64,000 bases of DNA from Vespa crabro (GCF_910589235.1 NC_060966.1:3773320-3837319); one strand, 5' to 3'. Shown: positions 13,640 through 24,873, numbered from the stretch's first letter. The notes: a model not told the origin generated them from the letters alone. Numbers and translations are program-made.

Positions 13640-14097
13640 AAAAATAATAGAATGGAGAAACAGAGAGAGAGAGATAAAACAAAAAACCAAAGTCTTTTCT
13701 AGAACATTGTAAAAGTACCGACAAAAACAATACACACAATGACGACGAACATACCGACTAGAGGTACACACATAACAGATACGCGTACACGTTTGTATAT
13801 ATATATATATACACATACACACGATTTATACGTGTAAGAGTGTACGTCACATGGGACTTACTCACGCGAGGTCAGACACGGAAGAGAGAACGCACACAAA
13901 TACACATGGACGCGTGAGAAGTTAGTTAGCTAATATCGTATGGTAAGTGATAACGTTTTTTTAAACTCACCTCTCGTTTCGGGATCGGTTAAAAATTTTT
14001 TGAAATACTTGACGACATCGTGATTACGCGCTGTACCACCGTTTTCCAATAGATATTTCCGAATCTCGTCGAGGGACAATTCGCTGGGCGTCGCCAT
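9440..14097 (-). CDS. sowah: SOWAH (sosondowah) family protein, N-terminal 239 residues over four exons; 3' end outside window
   Basis: Four minus-strand exons join in phase: 14097-13971, 13514-13453, 11875-11498 and 9589-9440 (127+62+378+150 nt, 717 nt, 239 codons, no stop). Residues 1 to about 80 fit the conserved N-terminal winged-helix-like domain of the SOWAH/sosondowah ankyrin-repeat family: an opening ELSLDEIRKYLLENGG helix, VKYFKKFLTDPE, then RFKEYVNTLATIK, then EKYLVLKKKYR. From residue about 82 to 205 the chain is low-complexity, rich in Pro, Ser and Asn, with PPPYRSPP and PPVPPRR motifs that resemble SH3-ligand sites. Exon 4 adds a charged SFRERMQRFDRMANETDLH segment. Family members carry ankyrin repeats near the C-terminus; none is seen here, so at least one exon lies left of position 1. 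All donors are GT (GGTGAG, GGTAAG, AGTGAG, GGTAAT) and all acceptors are AG. The molecular function of the family is poorly known; in Drosophila the name comes from a sleep/circadian-type phenotype. Family call is from remembered sequence, not a search. Confidence 0.85.
9691..9796. repeat. (AAC)n/(AAT)n trinucleotide tract in SOWAH intron 3
   Basis: Interrupted ACA/ACC triplets grade into pure AAT. The Thr/Ile and Cys/Tyr-rich frames here are repeat artefacts. Confidence 0.92.
10790..11062. repeat. (TTA)n, (ATA)n and (TA)n tracts in SOWAH intron 3
   Basis: (TTA)n at 10790-10843, (ATA)n at about 10878-10903 and (TA)n at 11022-11062, in otherwise AT-rich intron; followed by (CA)n/(TA)n at 11203-11285. 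Confidence 0.92.
11498..11875 (-). CDS. sowah: SOWAH coding exon 3 (KYLVLKKKYR then Pro/Ser-rich linker)
   Basis: 126 codons, phase 0 at both ends. The acceptor is TTCTTAG and the donor AAA|GTGAGT. It starts GEKYLVLKKKYRQTSLDL, completing the conserved domain, and continues as a disordered linker with short proline motifs (REPPPYRSPPAAPLSP, SSPPVPPRRK). After the donor the same frame runs into poly-Phe from an A/G-rich intron tract; that is intron, not protein. Intron 2 is 11876-13452 (1577 bp). Confidence 0.87.
13453..13514 (-). CDS. sowah: SOWAH coding exon 2
   Basis: A 62-nt exon with acceptor CTTTTGCAG and donor GTAAGG. It completes a Val codon and adds 20 codons (EARNRFKEYVNTLATIKNEE), the second half of the N-terminal SOWAH domain. 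Phase 0 at the 3' border. Intron 1 (13515-13970, 456 bp) contains GA/CT microsatellites. Confidence 0.87.
13971..14097 (-). CDS. sowah: SOWAH coding exon 1
   Basis: Forty-two codons plus one base. The start ATG (14097-14095) has A at -3 and G at +4 (GCAAGATGG). It matches the family N-terminus (MATPSELSLDEIRKYLLENG). The exon ends ...GAAACGAGAG before the donor GTGAGT at 13970. The nearest upstream ATG on this strand (14161) is out of frame. The split codon G|TG gives Val at the exon 1/2 junction. Confidence 0.88.
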
Positions 14098-14200
14098 CTT
14101 GCTCACTGCTAAGACTGATCTCGTTACTGCAGCGCCTCTATCGTCGATTTTTGTACCTCATTGCCGTCGGTAAAGCCAACCAAATTCTCTTTCAGAACAG
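14098..14200 (-). promoter_or_regulatory. SOWAH 5' UTR / proximal promoter region
   Basis: This is the non-repetitive, GC-richer segment immediately upstream of the SOWAH start codon (read on the minus strand), bounded on the right by TG-type repeats from about 14210. I see no TATA box. An AGAGGCGCTG motif is present but not diagnostic. The transcription start cannot be placed from sequence. Confidence 0.45.
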
Positions 14201-15978
14201 TTTTATACGTGTGTATGTGTGTATGTGTGTATGTGTGTTAGTAAACACGTATGTTATACTTACTTAACTGTATCTTTCTATTTTACACGTAACACAAGCT
14301 ACGTATACGACGTTTCTTCGTACAATACGGATCTTATGTTCGTTTAACGCGATATTTTTTTAGAAATGATTTTAATTTGAATGTATTGAATATTATAACA
14401 TTTTTTTAAGACGATGAAGATGATATTTTAAAAATATTTATGTTATTTATTATATATGATATAACATAACAATTATATATACATATATATATATATATAT
14501 TATATATTATTTATATTAAAAAATTTAATTATCATATATATTATAAAATTATTTTAATATTATAAAATATATTATAATATTGTAAAATATTACAAATATA
14601 TTTATATATACGATATATATATATTTAAATTTTATATTTATATATATATATATATATATATATTGTATATATATTTTTAAATGTTACAACAATTTTGTCA
14701 TATATATTATAAAATTATTTTAATATTATAAAATATATTATAATATTTTATATTTATATATATGTATATATAAGTTTTAAATGTTATAAATGTAAATTAA
14801 TAAAATTTTTGGTATTTTTGAAACGTCATAATAATTATACTATTAATACGAAAGTTATTAAATGTATTAGAATTAATTCGTATTAATAATTTCAAATAAT
14901 TTGCAAAATTACGAAGATGGAAAATATCGGATAAGAAATATTAATAGAATCAGAACGATTTGTTCTACAAGTTGATTTACAAAACAATCTCCCATGTAAT
15001 GATCGATTTATCCGAGTATGTACTTCACTCTTTATTTTATATATAATTTTCTTTACACGTCGATCGTAAGAGACGTGCTCCTTTTAGGATCGTTTAAATT
15101 TATTATCATAATTTTACATGAAATATTTTCACGTTTTCATATTTTTACACATAAATGTTTTCTTATATTTATGCCTGATGAAATTTACAAGGAAATAAAA
15201 CGATTTGATACTTTAATAGAAATAATTTTAGAAATTTTCTAAACGTTTCATCGTACATAATACTAATATAAATCTTATGTAATATCGTTTTGTGGAAATA
15301 TTTAAAAATTTTATTTACGTTTCATCATATTTTATTTTATTTTTCTTACTTTCGTTATTTCTATTTCATACGAACAAATATATTGTTCGTGGGACTTACA
15401 ACGATATTAACAAAGACTTTACAATAATTTCTATCGCAAATAATAATCGATCTTTAATACATTTACATGTGTTCAGTTTTGTTTTTTTATTTTTCTCATT
15501 CTTATTTTTTTATATTATTTATTTATTATTTATTATTTATTATTTATTATATTACTTTGTATTTATTTTAATTTATATTGAAATAAATATAATTATTTAT
15601 AATATATATAGATATACAAAAACATATACATATATATTATTTGTATAATAATAATATATCTTTCTATCATTTATATACTTAACTTATATATACAAATTCA
15701 AATATTTTATTTAATCATTAAGTTATTTCAAATGCAACAATATAATATCTACAAATATATTTATAATTATACGAAAAATATTGAATATAAATAATTTATC
15801 TATATTATATATAAACTATACATAGATATACATATGTATATATATATATACATTATTATTATATAAATTATATATATTACTTCTTTATAAAAGCTACATT
15901 TACATATATTCAATAATATATATATATCAATATTATTTATAAACAATATACATATAGATCATAAACAATTATATTATA

Positions 15979-16011
<33 letters not shown>

Positions 16012-16227
16012 TTTTATCTAACAATAATATAAAAAAATAAAAGCACATATTATAATATAACGATAAATCATTTTATTGATATAAAAAAAAAAATAAAAGG
16101 ATCAGTACATTTGCAATGAACGTCGATCGATGATCGACGGATGGAATAACTATAGAAATTATATGTTTAATTAATTTTTTGAAACGTTTTATCATATGAA
16201 AAAAATCTTCTCACAATATGTTTGTTA

Positions 16228-16265
<38 letters not shown>

Positions 16266-16653
16266 AGAAAAAAAGGCATTTCGCAATGATATACAAAATC
16301 CGTTCGACGACGATAACGACGACGACGATGACGATGACGATGACGACGACGACAACGATGAAGACGACGACAACGACGACGACGATGGCGATGGACGTAT
16401 TCGCCGTTGGAGTTAATGCGAATAACCGCGTTTCGTCGGTATAAAGGATTAAACGCGACATTTTATACGATGCGACGCGCATTAAAAGCTAGCCTCGCAA
16501 ACACGACTTTCCCAAATTCATTTAACGTTCACTTTTCACGACTACTTTACGATCGAGAATCAAAATACACGAGGCATAGAAATCTTTTGAGAACGAACGA
16601 ATGAAAAACGAAACGTATCTTTAATCTTTAAGTACTATTTTTACTATTTTTTA

Positions 16654-16689
16654 TGCGATATATATATATATATATATATATATATCGCA
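16654..16689. repeat. 36-bp palindrome: TGCGA(TA)nTCGCA
   Basis: A (TA)n core is bounded by TGCGA on the left and its complement TCGCA on the right, so the whole segment is a perfect inverted repeat. Confidence 0.85.
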
Positions 16690-17223
16690 AAAGGGAAATT
16701 TTTGTCAAACAAATAATTAGATATTATCTCATAGATTTTCTATATTAGAGTGACAATAATTTTTATATTGTTTTTTATTTTTTCTTTTCTTTTTTTTTTT
16801 TTTTTTATTAAGATTATTTCTTCGCCGTAACACGTATAGAAAATTTTATTTCACAAAATAAGGATTCTCGTGAAATGATTAACGTTTCACAATTTATCCA
16901 TATTTTTCTATATAAAAAGAAAATTACTTTATATATATATTATTCATTGTGAAATTATTATCAATCAAAATTTCTCGTATAAGAAAATAGAAATTCTCGT
17001 TACACGAATGATTTTTACATGATCTATCGCAATTTATCGTATGGTTTTTTTTCCCTAACAAACAAAAATTATTCTTCTACATTACGTCCTCTGAAATACG
17101 AAGAAAATTTTATTATCAATAAAAATACATCACGTAGTTCACAATTTGTCATAATTTTTCTATATGACAAATGACATGTAATTTTGTTCACACGATCCAT
17201 TCCAAAACACAAAAAGAGAGAGA

Positions 17224-17236
17224 TAGATAGATAGAT

Positions 17237-17283
<47 letters not shown>

Positions 17284-17865
17284 AAAAAGAAAAAGTAAAA
17301 AAAGAAGGAATTTTCTTAAAGGATTTCTTCAAGTCGTTCGTACTTTTCCCCATTAAAAAAAAAAAAATTCTAATCGCTCCAAAACACGATCCTAATCACA
17401 CAATGTGATCCCTAATCACATGATCACTAACTAATCGCGAACGATCTTTTAAACATTATTTTTATAATGTACATAAAATGCATTATTTCATATTCGCTGG
17501 AGTTAATAGAATTTACAATTGCAAATTTAAAAAAAAAAAAAAAAAAGAAAGAAAGAAAGGAAAAGGAGAAGAAAGAGAGAAAAAAAGAAAAGAAAAGAAA
17601 GGAAAACAAGTAATAAGAGCAAGGAAAAGAAAAAAGAAAAAAAAAAAAAACAACAATTCTTATTACACATACAATCTTATAACACACGTAATCTTTAATC
17701 TCGTACACGTATATAAAAAATATATATATGAAAATAAATTATCGTTAATATCGTTCTTTCATAAATATTAATATAATATTTTTCCTTTGGAAAAAAGAAA
17801 AAAATAAGAAAGACAGACAGACAGACAGACACACAAACAGACATAGACAGAGAAATAGAGTGAGA

Positions 17866-17913
<48 letters not shown>

Positions 17914-17960
17914 CAGAGAGAGTGAGAAAGAGAGACAAAGAAAGAAAGAGAAAGAGAAAG
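17224..17960. repeat. purine microsatellites: (GATA)n(GA)n, (GAAA)n, (GACA)n(GA)n
   Basis: Runs at 17220-17278, about 17530-17650 and 17811-17960. No gene; the frames crossing them are artefacts. Confidence 0.92.
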
Positions 17961-18237
17961 GAATTCTTGTTATATATGGTCTAGAAAGACCACGTGGTAT
18001 TCTCTTAAGGTAAGGCACAATCTTAGATTCTTATTACAATGGCTCGTTATTAAGTAAACGACCTTACTAATCACCGTAGATGTGTAGAAATACATGTAAA
18101 ATAAGGCGTTAAGGTAGTAGAAGGAACTAACGTCGATGCGTGCAGCACGCACGCTTAAATCTACTTGTATGCGTGTCCGTCGACAGGAAGCAACGCGGTA
18201 CCTTTGTAATTAAAGCCATTTTATCGTCGATATTCTA

Positions 18238-18327
18238 ATGAAACGGCGAGTAATGATCGACTACGGACTGGCATCGGTGAGCCGATCATTGGAACTATTC
18301 CTGCACGAATACGACTTGCGCTTCTAA
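18238..18327 (+). CDS. candidate 29-aa small ORF in a unique island (doubtful)
   Basis: The frame reads MKRRVMIDYGLASVSRSLEL then FLHEYDLRF and TAA. It sits in a non-repetitive block (about 18130-18330) with no microsatellite content. A donor-like TCG|GTGAGC occurs inside (about 18276), so it could alternatively be part of an exon. Short length makes chance occurrence likely. Confidence 0.12.
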   Translation: MKRRVMIDYGLASVSRSLELFLHEYDLRF

Positions 18328-18348
18328 TTTTCCTCTTTCTAACATCGT

Positions 18349-18349
18349 C

Positions 18350-18380
<31 letters not shown>

Positions 18381-18411
18381 CAAGTAAGTAAGTAAGTAAG
18401 TAAGTAAGCGA
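18349..18411. repeat. (AAGT)n tetranucleotide array, about 15 copies
   Basis: Nearly uninterrupted AAGT with one GCAAGT variant in the middle, directly right of the 18.13-18.33 kb unique island. Confidence 0.93.
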
Positions 18412-18881
18412 AGTGAAGCGAGTATGTGAGTAAATGTATCTTCTTTTCTTTTTTTTTCGCTTTGGCGAATTTTATTAAATATCACGAAAAATTAATTAAC
18501 TTGGTATTAATTAAGTCATGCTTTGCGAAGTTTCTTGTTCTTCTTCTTCTTCTTCTTCTTCTTCTTATTCTTCTGCGTTTTTTTTCTTTTTTTTTGTTTT
18601 TTTTTTTTTTTTTTCGTTATTTGTTACAAAGAAAAAAGAAAAGAAAGAAGGAAGAAAAATAATGAGAGAGAATTATTTAATGAATAGATATGAAATGTTT
18701 GATATTCCTTTCTTTTACTTTTTTGGAAATTCAATATATTGACGTTTTATTTATTTATCTATTTATTTTTTTCTTTCTTTATTTATTTATTTATTTTTTT
18801 TTTATTATTTTCTTTTCTTTTTTTTTAATTTAATAGAGAAAAAAAGAAAGAATTATTTGTTGACTCAGAAACTATTCGTAC

Positions 18882-19270
18882 TTTGTTGAAATTCAATTAC
18901 GTTATAATTGACACGAACACGTTTTATTATTTATAATGGAAATGGCAAAGAAAAAAAAAAAATTTAGTAAAATCGTGCAATGTCAAAGATGGTATTTGTT
19001 GTTTTGTTGAAACGCAATTTTACGTTGCAACTAACGCATCCTTTTTTATTTATAAAAAAAAAGAAAATAAAATTAATCAATAAATAAGAAAATATTTGTA
19101 TATTTGTTGAAAATCGATTGCGTATGAAAAATTTAACATAGGTTTTAATATTTATCAAAAAAAAAAAAAAAAAAAAAAGAAAAAAAAGGAAAAATGTAAT
19201 TATAGAAAGAAGAAAGATGTAGTGTCGCAGATGATGGTATTTGTATTTCGTTCAAACTCAATTTTACATG
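18882..19270. repeat. decayed tandem repeat, about four copies of 100-145 bp
   Basis: A block of the form (T)TTGTTGAAA..CAATT.ACG recurs at about 18882, 19003, 19102 and, more diverged, 19246. Each is followed by poly-A/T-rich sequence. Spacing varies with the length of the A tract. Confidence 0.55.
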
Positions 19271-19540
19271 AATTTAAAAAAAAAGAATTATTATTAAGAT
19301 TTTATTATTTACTTTTATTAAAAATTATTATTTCAGATTTTTTATTTTATATATATATATATATATATTTTTTTTTTTTCTTTTCTATTCTAACGGAGAG
19401 AATACATTCAATTGTTCCTTTAAATTTACGATCAAATCCAATACATCAACAAATATTTGTACTGTCTATTACCTAAAAAGAAAAAAAAAACGAAGAAATA
19501 AAGATTAAAAAAAAAAAAAAAGAAACAAAAAAGAAGAAAA

Positions 19541-20350
19541 ACACCAAAGAAAACGAGAAATATTCGTTGAACTCTAAGAAAGAATAAAAAGTACAAAAAG
19601 AAGAAAAATAGAACTTAATGGGGAAAGACTAAGCGTTGCAAAAAAAAAAAAAAAAGAAAAAAAAAACAAAACAAAACAAAAAAAAAAGTAAAATGCCGAA
19701 GAACATCGAGTTGCCCTTAACGAAAATATTACGCGAAGTTAAAAGTTATTTGTCCTTTTTGCAAAGAATAAGGTTCAAAGGTCAGAATATAATAAACGTG
19801 TGAGATATGAAGACAGAGAGAGGGAAGAAGGAAAAAGAGAGGAAAAAAAAAGAAGAAACAAACAAACAGAACGAGAATAGGAAAAGGAAAAAAAGCAAAG
19901 AAAAAAAAGATTAAGAAAAAAAAAGAAAAAAGAAAAAACACCAAAGAAAACGAGAAATATATTCGTTGAACTCTATGAAAGAATAAAAAGTAAAATGAAA
20001 AAAAGAAGAAAAAAAAAGAAAAAGAAAACTTAATGGAGAAAGACTAATCGTTGCAAAAAAAGAAAGGAAAAAAAACGAAACAATATAAAAAAAAAAAAAA
20101 AAAAAGAAATAAAGTGCCGAAGAACATCGAGTTGCCCTTAACGAAAATATTACGCGAAGTTAGAGATTATTTGTCCTTTTTGCAAAGAATAAAGTTCAAA
20201 GGTCAGAATATAATAAACGTGTGAGATATGAAGAAAGAGAAAGGGAAGAAGGAAAAAGAGAGGAAAAAAAAAGAAGAAACAAACGAACGAACGAACGAAC
20301 AAACAAACAGAACGAGAAAAGGAGGAGGAAAGAAAAGCAAAGAAAGAAAA
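19541..20350. repeat. two-copy tandem duplication of about 400 bp (19541-19937 and 19938-20350)
   Basis: Both copies start ACACCAAAGAAAACGAGAAA and contain, in order, TTCGTTGAACTCTA, AAAGACTAA.CGTTGC, CGAAGAACATCGAGTTGCCC, GCAAAGAATAA.GTTCAAAGG and AGAACGAGAA. The unique parts are nearly identical; differences are concentrated in the purine tracts. A fairly recent event. Confidence 0.85.
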
Positions 20351-21049
20351 AGAAGCGAGAAGAGCGAAAAGAACGAAAAAGAAAAAAAAAAAAAACAAAG
20401 AAAAAGAGAAAACAAAAATAAAGAAAAGGATGAGAGAGGAGAGAAGGAAGAGGAAAAAGGTGGATTTCGCGTTGGAATTTTCGCGACGACAGATCGTCGG
20501 AGCTGTAGATCACAGGCGTTATAGAGCTTCCCACTAACTTGGTGACTAAGAGAAGAGACGAAGGACCATGGTGCAGTGGCCTTTAACTCTCGAGAAGAAT
20601 CTTTTACGTATGCACGAGAAGCATAAGCATAACGCTGAGAAACATGGGTAGATGATATCGTGGATGCACCTACCAGGGCCACGGAGCGTCGACGCGACCC
20701 TTTGTCCTCCTCCTCCTCCTCCACCTCCTCATCCTCTTTCTCCTTCTTCTCCTCCTTAACCTCCTCTTCTTCTTACTCTTTCTCTACCTTGTCCTCCACT
20801 TCCTCCTTTTGCCTCCTCTTTCGTTTCTTCTGGTCAAGCTCGTATCTTTTCGACCCAAAAGGGTGCCTTCCTCCTTTGACCTGACCTCCGTAAAAATGCA
20901 CTTTCCTCGCGTGAATTCTTCATTTTAATCTTTCATATCATCTAATGATTATGACCTATGGGATTATTTCTTTTTTGGTTTTCTTTTTTTTTTTTTTTCT
21001 TTTTTACTTTTTCTTTCTGTTTTTTCTTTTCTTGCTTGTTTATTTTCTT

Positions 21050-21081
<32 letters not shown>

Positions 21082-21165
21082 CTTTTCTTCTTCACTTCCA
21101 ACTTCTTCTTTTCGTTACGGCGTACTTATTTATCCATTATAAAAAAGATTTTTGTTATTTCAATA
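20350..21165. other. purine-rich to pyrimidine-rich switch around a unique GC-rich island
   Basis: The plus strand is almost all purine to about 20460, then about 240 bp of unique GC-richer sequence, then (TCC)n and T/C-rich DNA from 20700 to 21100. Long frames of both signs here are composition artefacts. The unique part (20460-20700) contains no recognisable exon. Confidence 0.7.
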
Positions 21166-21167
21166 AA

Positions 21168-21170
<3 letters not shown>

Positions 21171-21225
<55 letters not shown>

Positions 21226-21707
21226 GTTGTTATTGTTATTGTTATTATTAATTATTACTATTATTATTATCCATAATAAAGATGAATTTTTGTAATTTCA
21301 ATGAATAAAACTTAATTCAATAATTATTAGAAATAGTATTGATAATTTTATTCTAATTTTATGATACTGTATAATATTTCTTAGCGTTTAGAAATTTGTA
21401 TAAAATTGAACATTATTAATATATTTACTTTGCATTAAAATTGTTACGATATTATTGAAAATACGATCGATACCGATTGATTTGCGAATTATTCATTTCA
21501 AATAACTTCACAATGTTTCTTATCTATTATTAAAAATTAATTTTGTTAAATTTTGTTGATCTAATAATTAATCAAATATTCTATCGTTTATATATATATA
21601 TATATTTCCTGTTACTGTATTTCTTATCGTTTAGAAATTTTTTTTCTATAATTATATCTCGATAATATTATTATACATTAATAAGATCTTATTTTCTAAT
21701 AATGTAA

Positions 21708-21755
<48 letters not shown>
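21171..21755. repeat. (TTA)n at 21171-21224 and (ATT)n at 21711-21755
   Basis: Perfect or near-perfect trinucleotide runs in an AT-rich stretch (21.15-22.33 kb) that otherwise holds nothing I can identify. Confidence 0.93.
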
Positions 21756-21756
<1 letters not shown>

Positions 21757-22528
21757 ATTTAACTTCTAATCTCGTCTATCGATAACTATCTATCGATTTA
21801 CTAATAATTCTTCACATTAACTAATATCATAATTATAACTTATGTTTGGTTAATTCATAGAATTATTAGGATAGAATCGATTAGATATCAATCATTTGAA
21901 ATATTTTAGAAAATTAATAATAATAGAAATTTATATAACGATTTAATATATAATAATAAATAAATTTAGGATAACTTATAGTAATGTCGTATAAATTAAG
22001 AAAAAGAATAAAAAAAGAAAAAAAATTATAAATCGTACCATGATACTACGTGATTAATAATCATCAAATATTACAATATTATCAAACATATAATTTAATC
22101 GATCGTTAGTAATAAATATTACTCGTTGAACAAATATAAAAGTTCGTATAAATTTCTTCAAATCACTTAAACGTGTCAAATGAAAAACTTATCGATTTTC
22201 AATTAATCATAGATAAGTAGATCGTTGTTCATTTTCATATCATAATAATTCTCAATAAATATACGTTTTATTTGCATTTGAAATGTTGTCTTTGTATTTA
22301 TGTGAAAACAAAAGGAAAAAGTTAGTAACTACGACGTGGGGGGAAAAAAAAAAAACGAAACCTTTTCTCTCAGATAAAGTTGACGATAATAAATTCGATT
22401 ATGGGGAACAATTGACACACGACTTAGAGAACGATCGTTCTGTATAAAGAAAGAGAGAGAGAGAGAGGAGACCCTCTGCCAAGAAGCATTGACGTTGTTG
22501 ATTCTAGAAGTAAAGATTCTGTCGGTAG

Positions 22529-22559
<31 letters not shown>

Positions 22560-22724
22560 TCCATAATTGGAGCGATTGTACGCACGACGATCGACGATCG
22601 TGATATAAAATACGCCGTATAAAGACGGCACTTTGGTGGGCTTCTTTGGCCGCTTTTTAGTCGGTGTACCTCTGGTGGTCTCGTTAGAACGACACTGGGA
22701 GGTCCGGAAGAGAAAGAGAGAAAG

Positions 22725-22761
<37 letters not shown>

Positions 22762-22869
22762 AACGGCAATAACGCGAAGGTTTTACTTCTTACTGATCGT
22801 ACCTGAAAAACTCGTGTGCTTCTTGGAAAACGATTCCACTGTACATACATACGTACACATAAACACATA

Positions 22870-22946
<77 letters not shown>

Positions 22947-23233
22947 TTCTTTTGCTATTAGATTCACTTAGATTGTTAATGGATAGATAGGATTTTGTCG
23001 TACGACGATAACACATTTGATCTAATGGTAAAACTCAAAAGAAAATTACTTACATAAGTCACTTAAGTAAAATAAATTAATTATATTTAAGATAAATGAT
23101 CTTCAGTTTACATATATCAATCTTATTAAACTCAGTCATAAGTATTTCTAGATAATGAATAAAGTGAAAGAATATTTGCTTAAAGGGAGTACCATCTTTG
23201 TGGTTAACTAAAAAACAGAAAGAGAGAGACAGA

Positions 23234-23295
<62 letters not shown>

Positions 23296-23445
23296 CGTAC
23301 GAGGAAAAGGGTCCGAGTAGAGACGTTCAACGTTTCGCGTCTGCAAGTTAAGTTATGGTCCCTAATGAGTCGAGGGGGTTGAGGGGCAGGACTAAAAGCG
23401 CGAGTAGAGCTCGCTCCGATCCTCGCTCCGTTGAAAGAAGCGAGC

Positions 23446-23476
<31 letters not shown>

Positions 23477-24180
23477 AAGAAGAAGGGCCCTATCGGTTCT
23501 TTCAATCTATCCAGGACTACCGTTTACTACCACGGCGCCCTTTAAAGTCACAGGTGCTTCCAGTGCCCGTATATGCTCGTTTCTACGTACACTTCAAAGT
23601 GAACCAACGGGAAAATGTATATATAAAAGAGAGAGAGAGAGAGAGAGAGAGAAAAATATATATATATAAACAGAATAAAAGAGAGTGTGGAAGGAGGTGA
23701 GATGGATGGAGGGTGGGAAGGAGGAAAGGGGTAAAGTACTTATTCTCAAAGAGTGTTTGTCTTTCTCACAACTTCAAAGTCATACGAAGATAATTCCTAG
23801 ACTTAAAGACTTGAACATATTACTCGATCGATGAGACGAACGAAAGAGAATGAAAGAATAAGATAGGAAGGAAGAAAGGAAGGAAGGAAGAAAGGAAGGA
23901 AGGAAGGAAGGAAGAGAAGGGAAAGGAAGGACATGAAAGGATGTACAGGCATTACATATTATCATGCTCGACGTTTGTATGTATATATATATATATGTAG
24001 GTAGGTAGGTAGAAGGACTTTAGGTGTACGCGTGCTCTCATGTCCAGGACCCGTGGACGAGTCACAAAGCGGCTCGTCGTTAGTGCACACAAAGTCGAGG
24101 ACTTGATCAACACTTCATGTCAGAGCGCGTTTATCTATAAACGGTCCGGTAGGTATACTTCGAGATCAATAATGAGAGAC

Positions 24181-24217
<37 letters not shown>

Positions 24218-24389
24218 GAGGGAGATATGGCCAACAAACGTTCGTCCTTGTAACATCGAACTAAAAAAAGAAAAAAGAAAAAAAAAAGAAAAGAAAAGAA
24301 GAAGAAAGAGGAAAAAATCTCATAATATTTTCAAAAGCCGTATATACATCTCGCGACTAAACTTTCCAATGTATTGAATGGATACGTAA

Positions 24390-24428
<39 letters not shown>

Positions 24429-24670
24429 CGCATACACACATACACATATATATATATATATACATTTGTATGTTTGTACGTACGTCTAATACGATAGGAT
24501 ATGCTCGTAGAAATTAGATGATTCTCAAGATGTGAAATCGTTTTGGATCACGGTAATTTGGACGTAGGATAGAAGTTTGTTACGTGACTCGATCAATCGT
24601 CGTTTACCGTCGGCACGGATCCGTCCGTCCCGGTGCTATTTCAGAGTCTGCCAGAGTGCGATAATAGCGA

Positions 24671-24793
24671 ATGCCGTCGCCGAGCGGCGGCGGGCCGAGT
24701 ATCAACGGCACTTTGAGCCAGATATACGAGTCGTACCAGAGTGACGAGTCGATCCAATGCAATCGTCGTCATTCGATAGAAATAAAACATTAA
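24671..24793 (+). CDS. candidate 40-aa small ORF in a GC-rich island (doubtful)
   Basis: The ATG is followed by 40 codons and TAA, giving MPSPSGGGPSINGTLSQIYE, then SYQSDESIQCNRRHSIEIKH. Codon third positions are GC-rich (about three quarters), in contrast to the AT-rich surroundings. An in-frame TAG lies two codons upstream, so this is the first ATG. Upstream, TATTTCAG at about 24641 could be an acceptor or an initiator-like TCAG. Caution: the other two plus frames and one minus frame are also open across this GC-rich patch, so openness alone is weak evidence. An AATAAA (24781-24786) sits inside the last codons. No family recognised. Confidence 0.2.
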   Translation: MPSPSGGGPSINGTLSQIYESYQSDESIQCNRRHSIEIKH

Positions 24794-24873
24794 AGCAGTA
24801 TGCTGATCGGAACGAACGTAAAACAAAACGAAACGAAACGTACAAAAAATAAAGAAGATAAATAAAAAAAAAG

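Larger units (their letters stand above)
14098..18130. other. AT-rich intergenic region right of SOWAH
   Basis: No coding sequence was recognised. Contents: TG-type repeats (14208-14240); very AT-rich DNA at 14.4-14.8 kb in which a TATATATTATAAAATTATTT block recurs at about 14537 and 14703 (local duplication); (AT)n and (TAT)n stretches; a 36-bp poly-A (16229-16264); and a (GAC/GAT)n triplet block (16306-16392). Poly-Asp, poly-Thr and poly-Lys frames here are artefacts. Confidence 0.75.

Noticed and set aside
14098..14130. CTCF-like AGAGGCGCTG near the SOWAH start
   Set aside because: Too short and degenerate compared with the clearer site at 30560.
20203..20724. 173-codon minus-strand open frame
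   Set aside because: Half is Phe/Ser/Leu from pyrimidine tracts; the unique 85 codons resemble no family and have no splice context.
22557..22868. Minus-strand peptide containing GTPTKKRPKKPTK, similar to the TTTPTKKRSEK tail of SOWAH exon 4
   Set aside because: Similarity is limited to a few codons, lies upstream of the SOWAH start, and no splice borders or further homology were seen.
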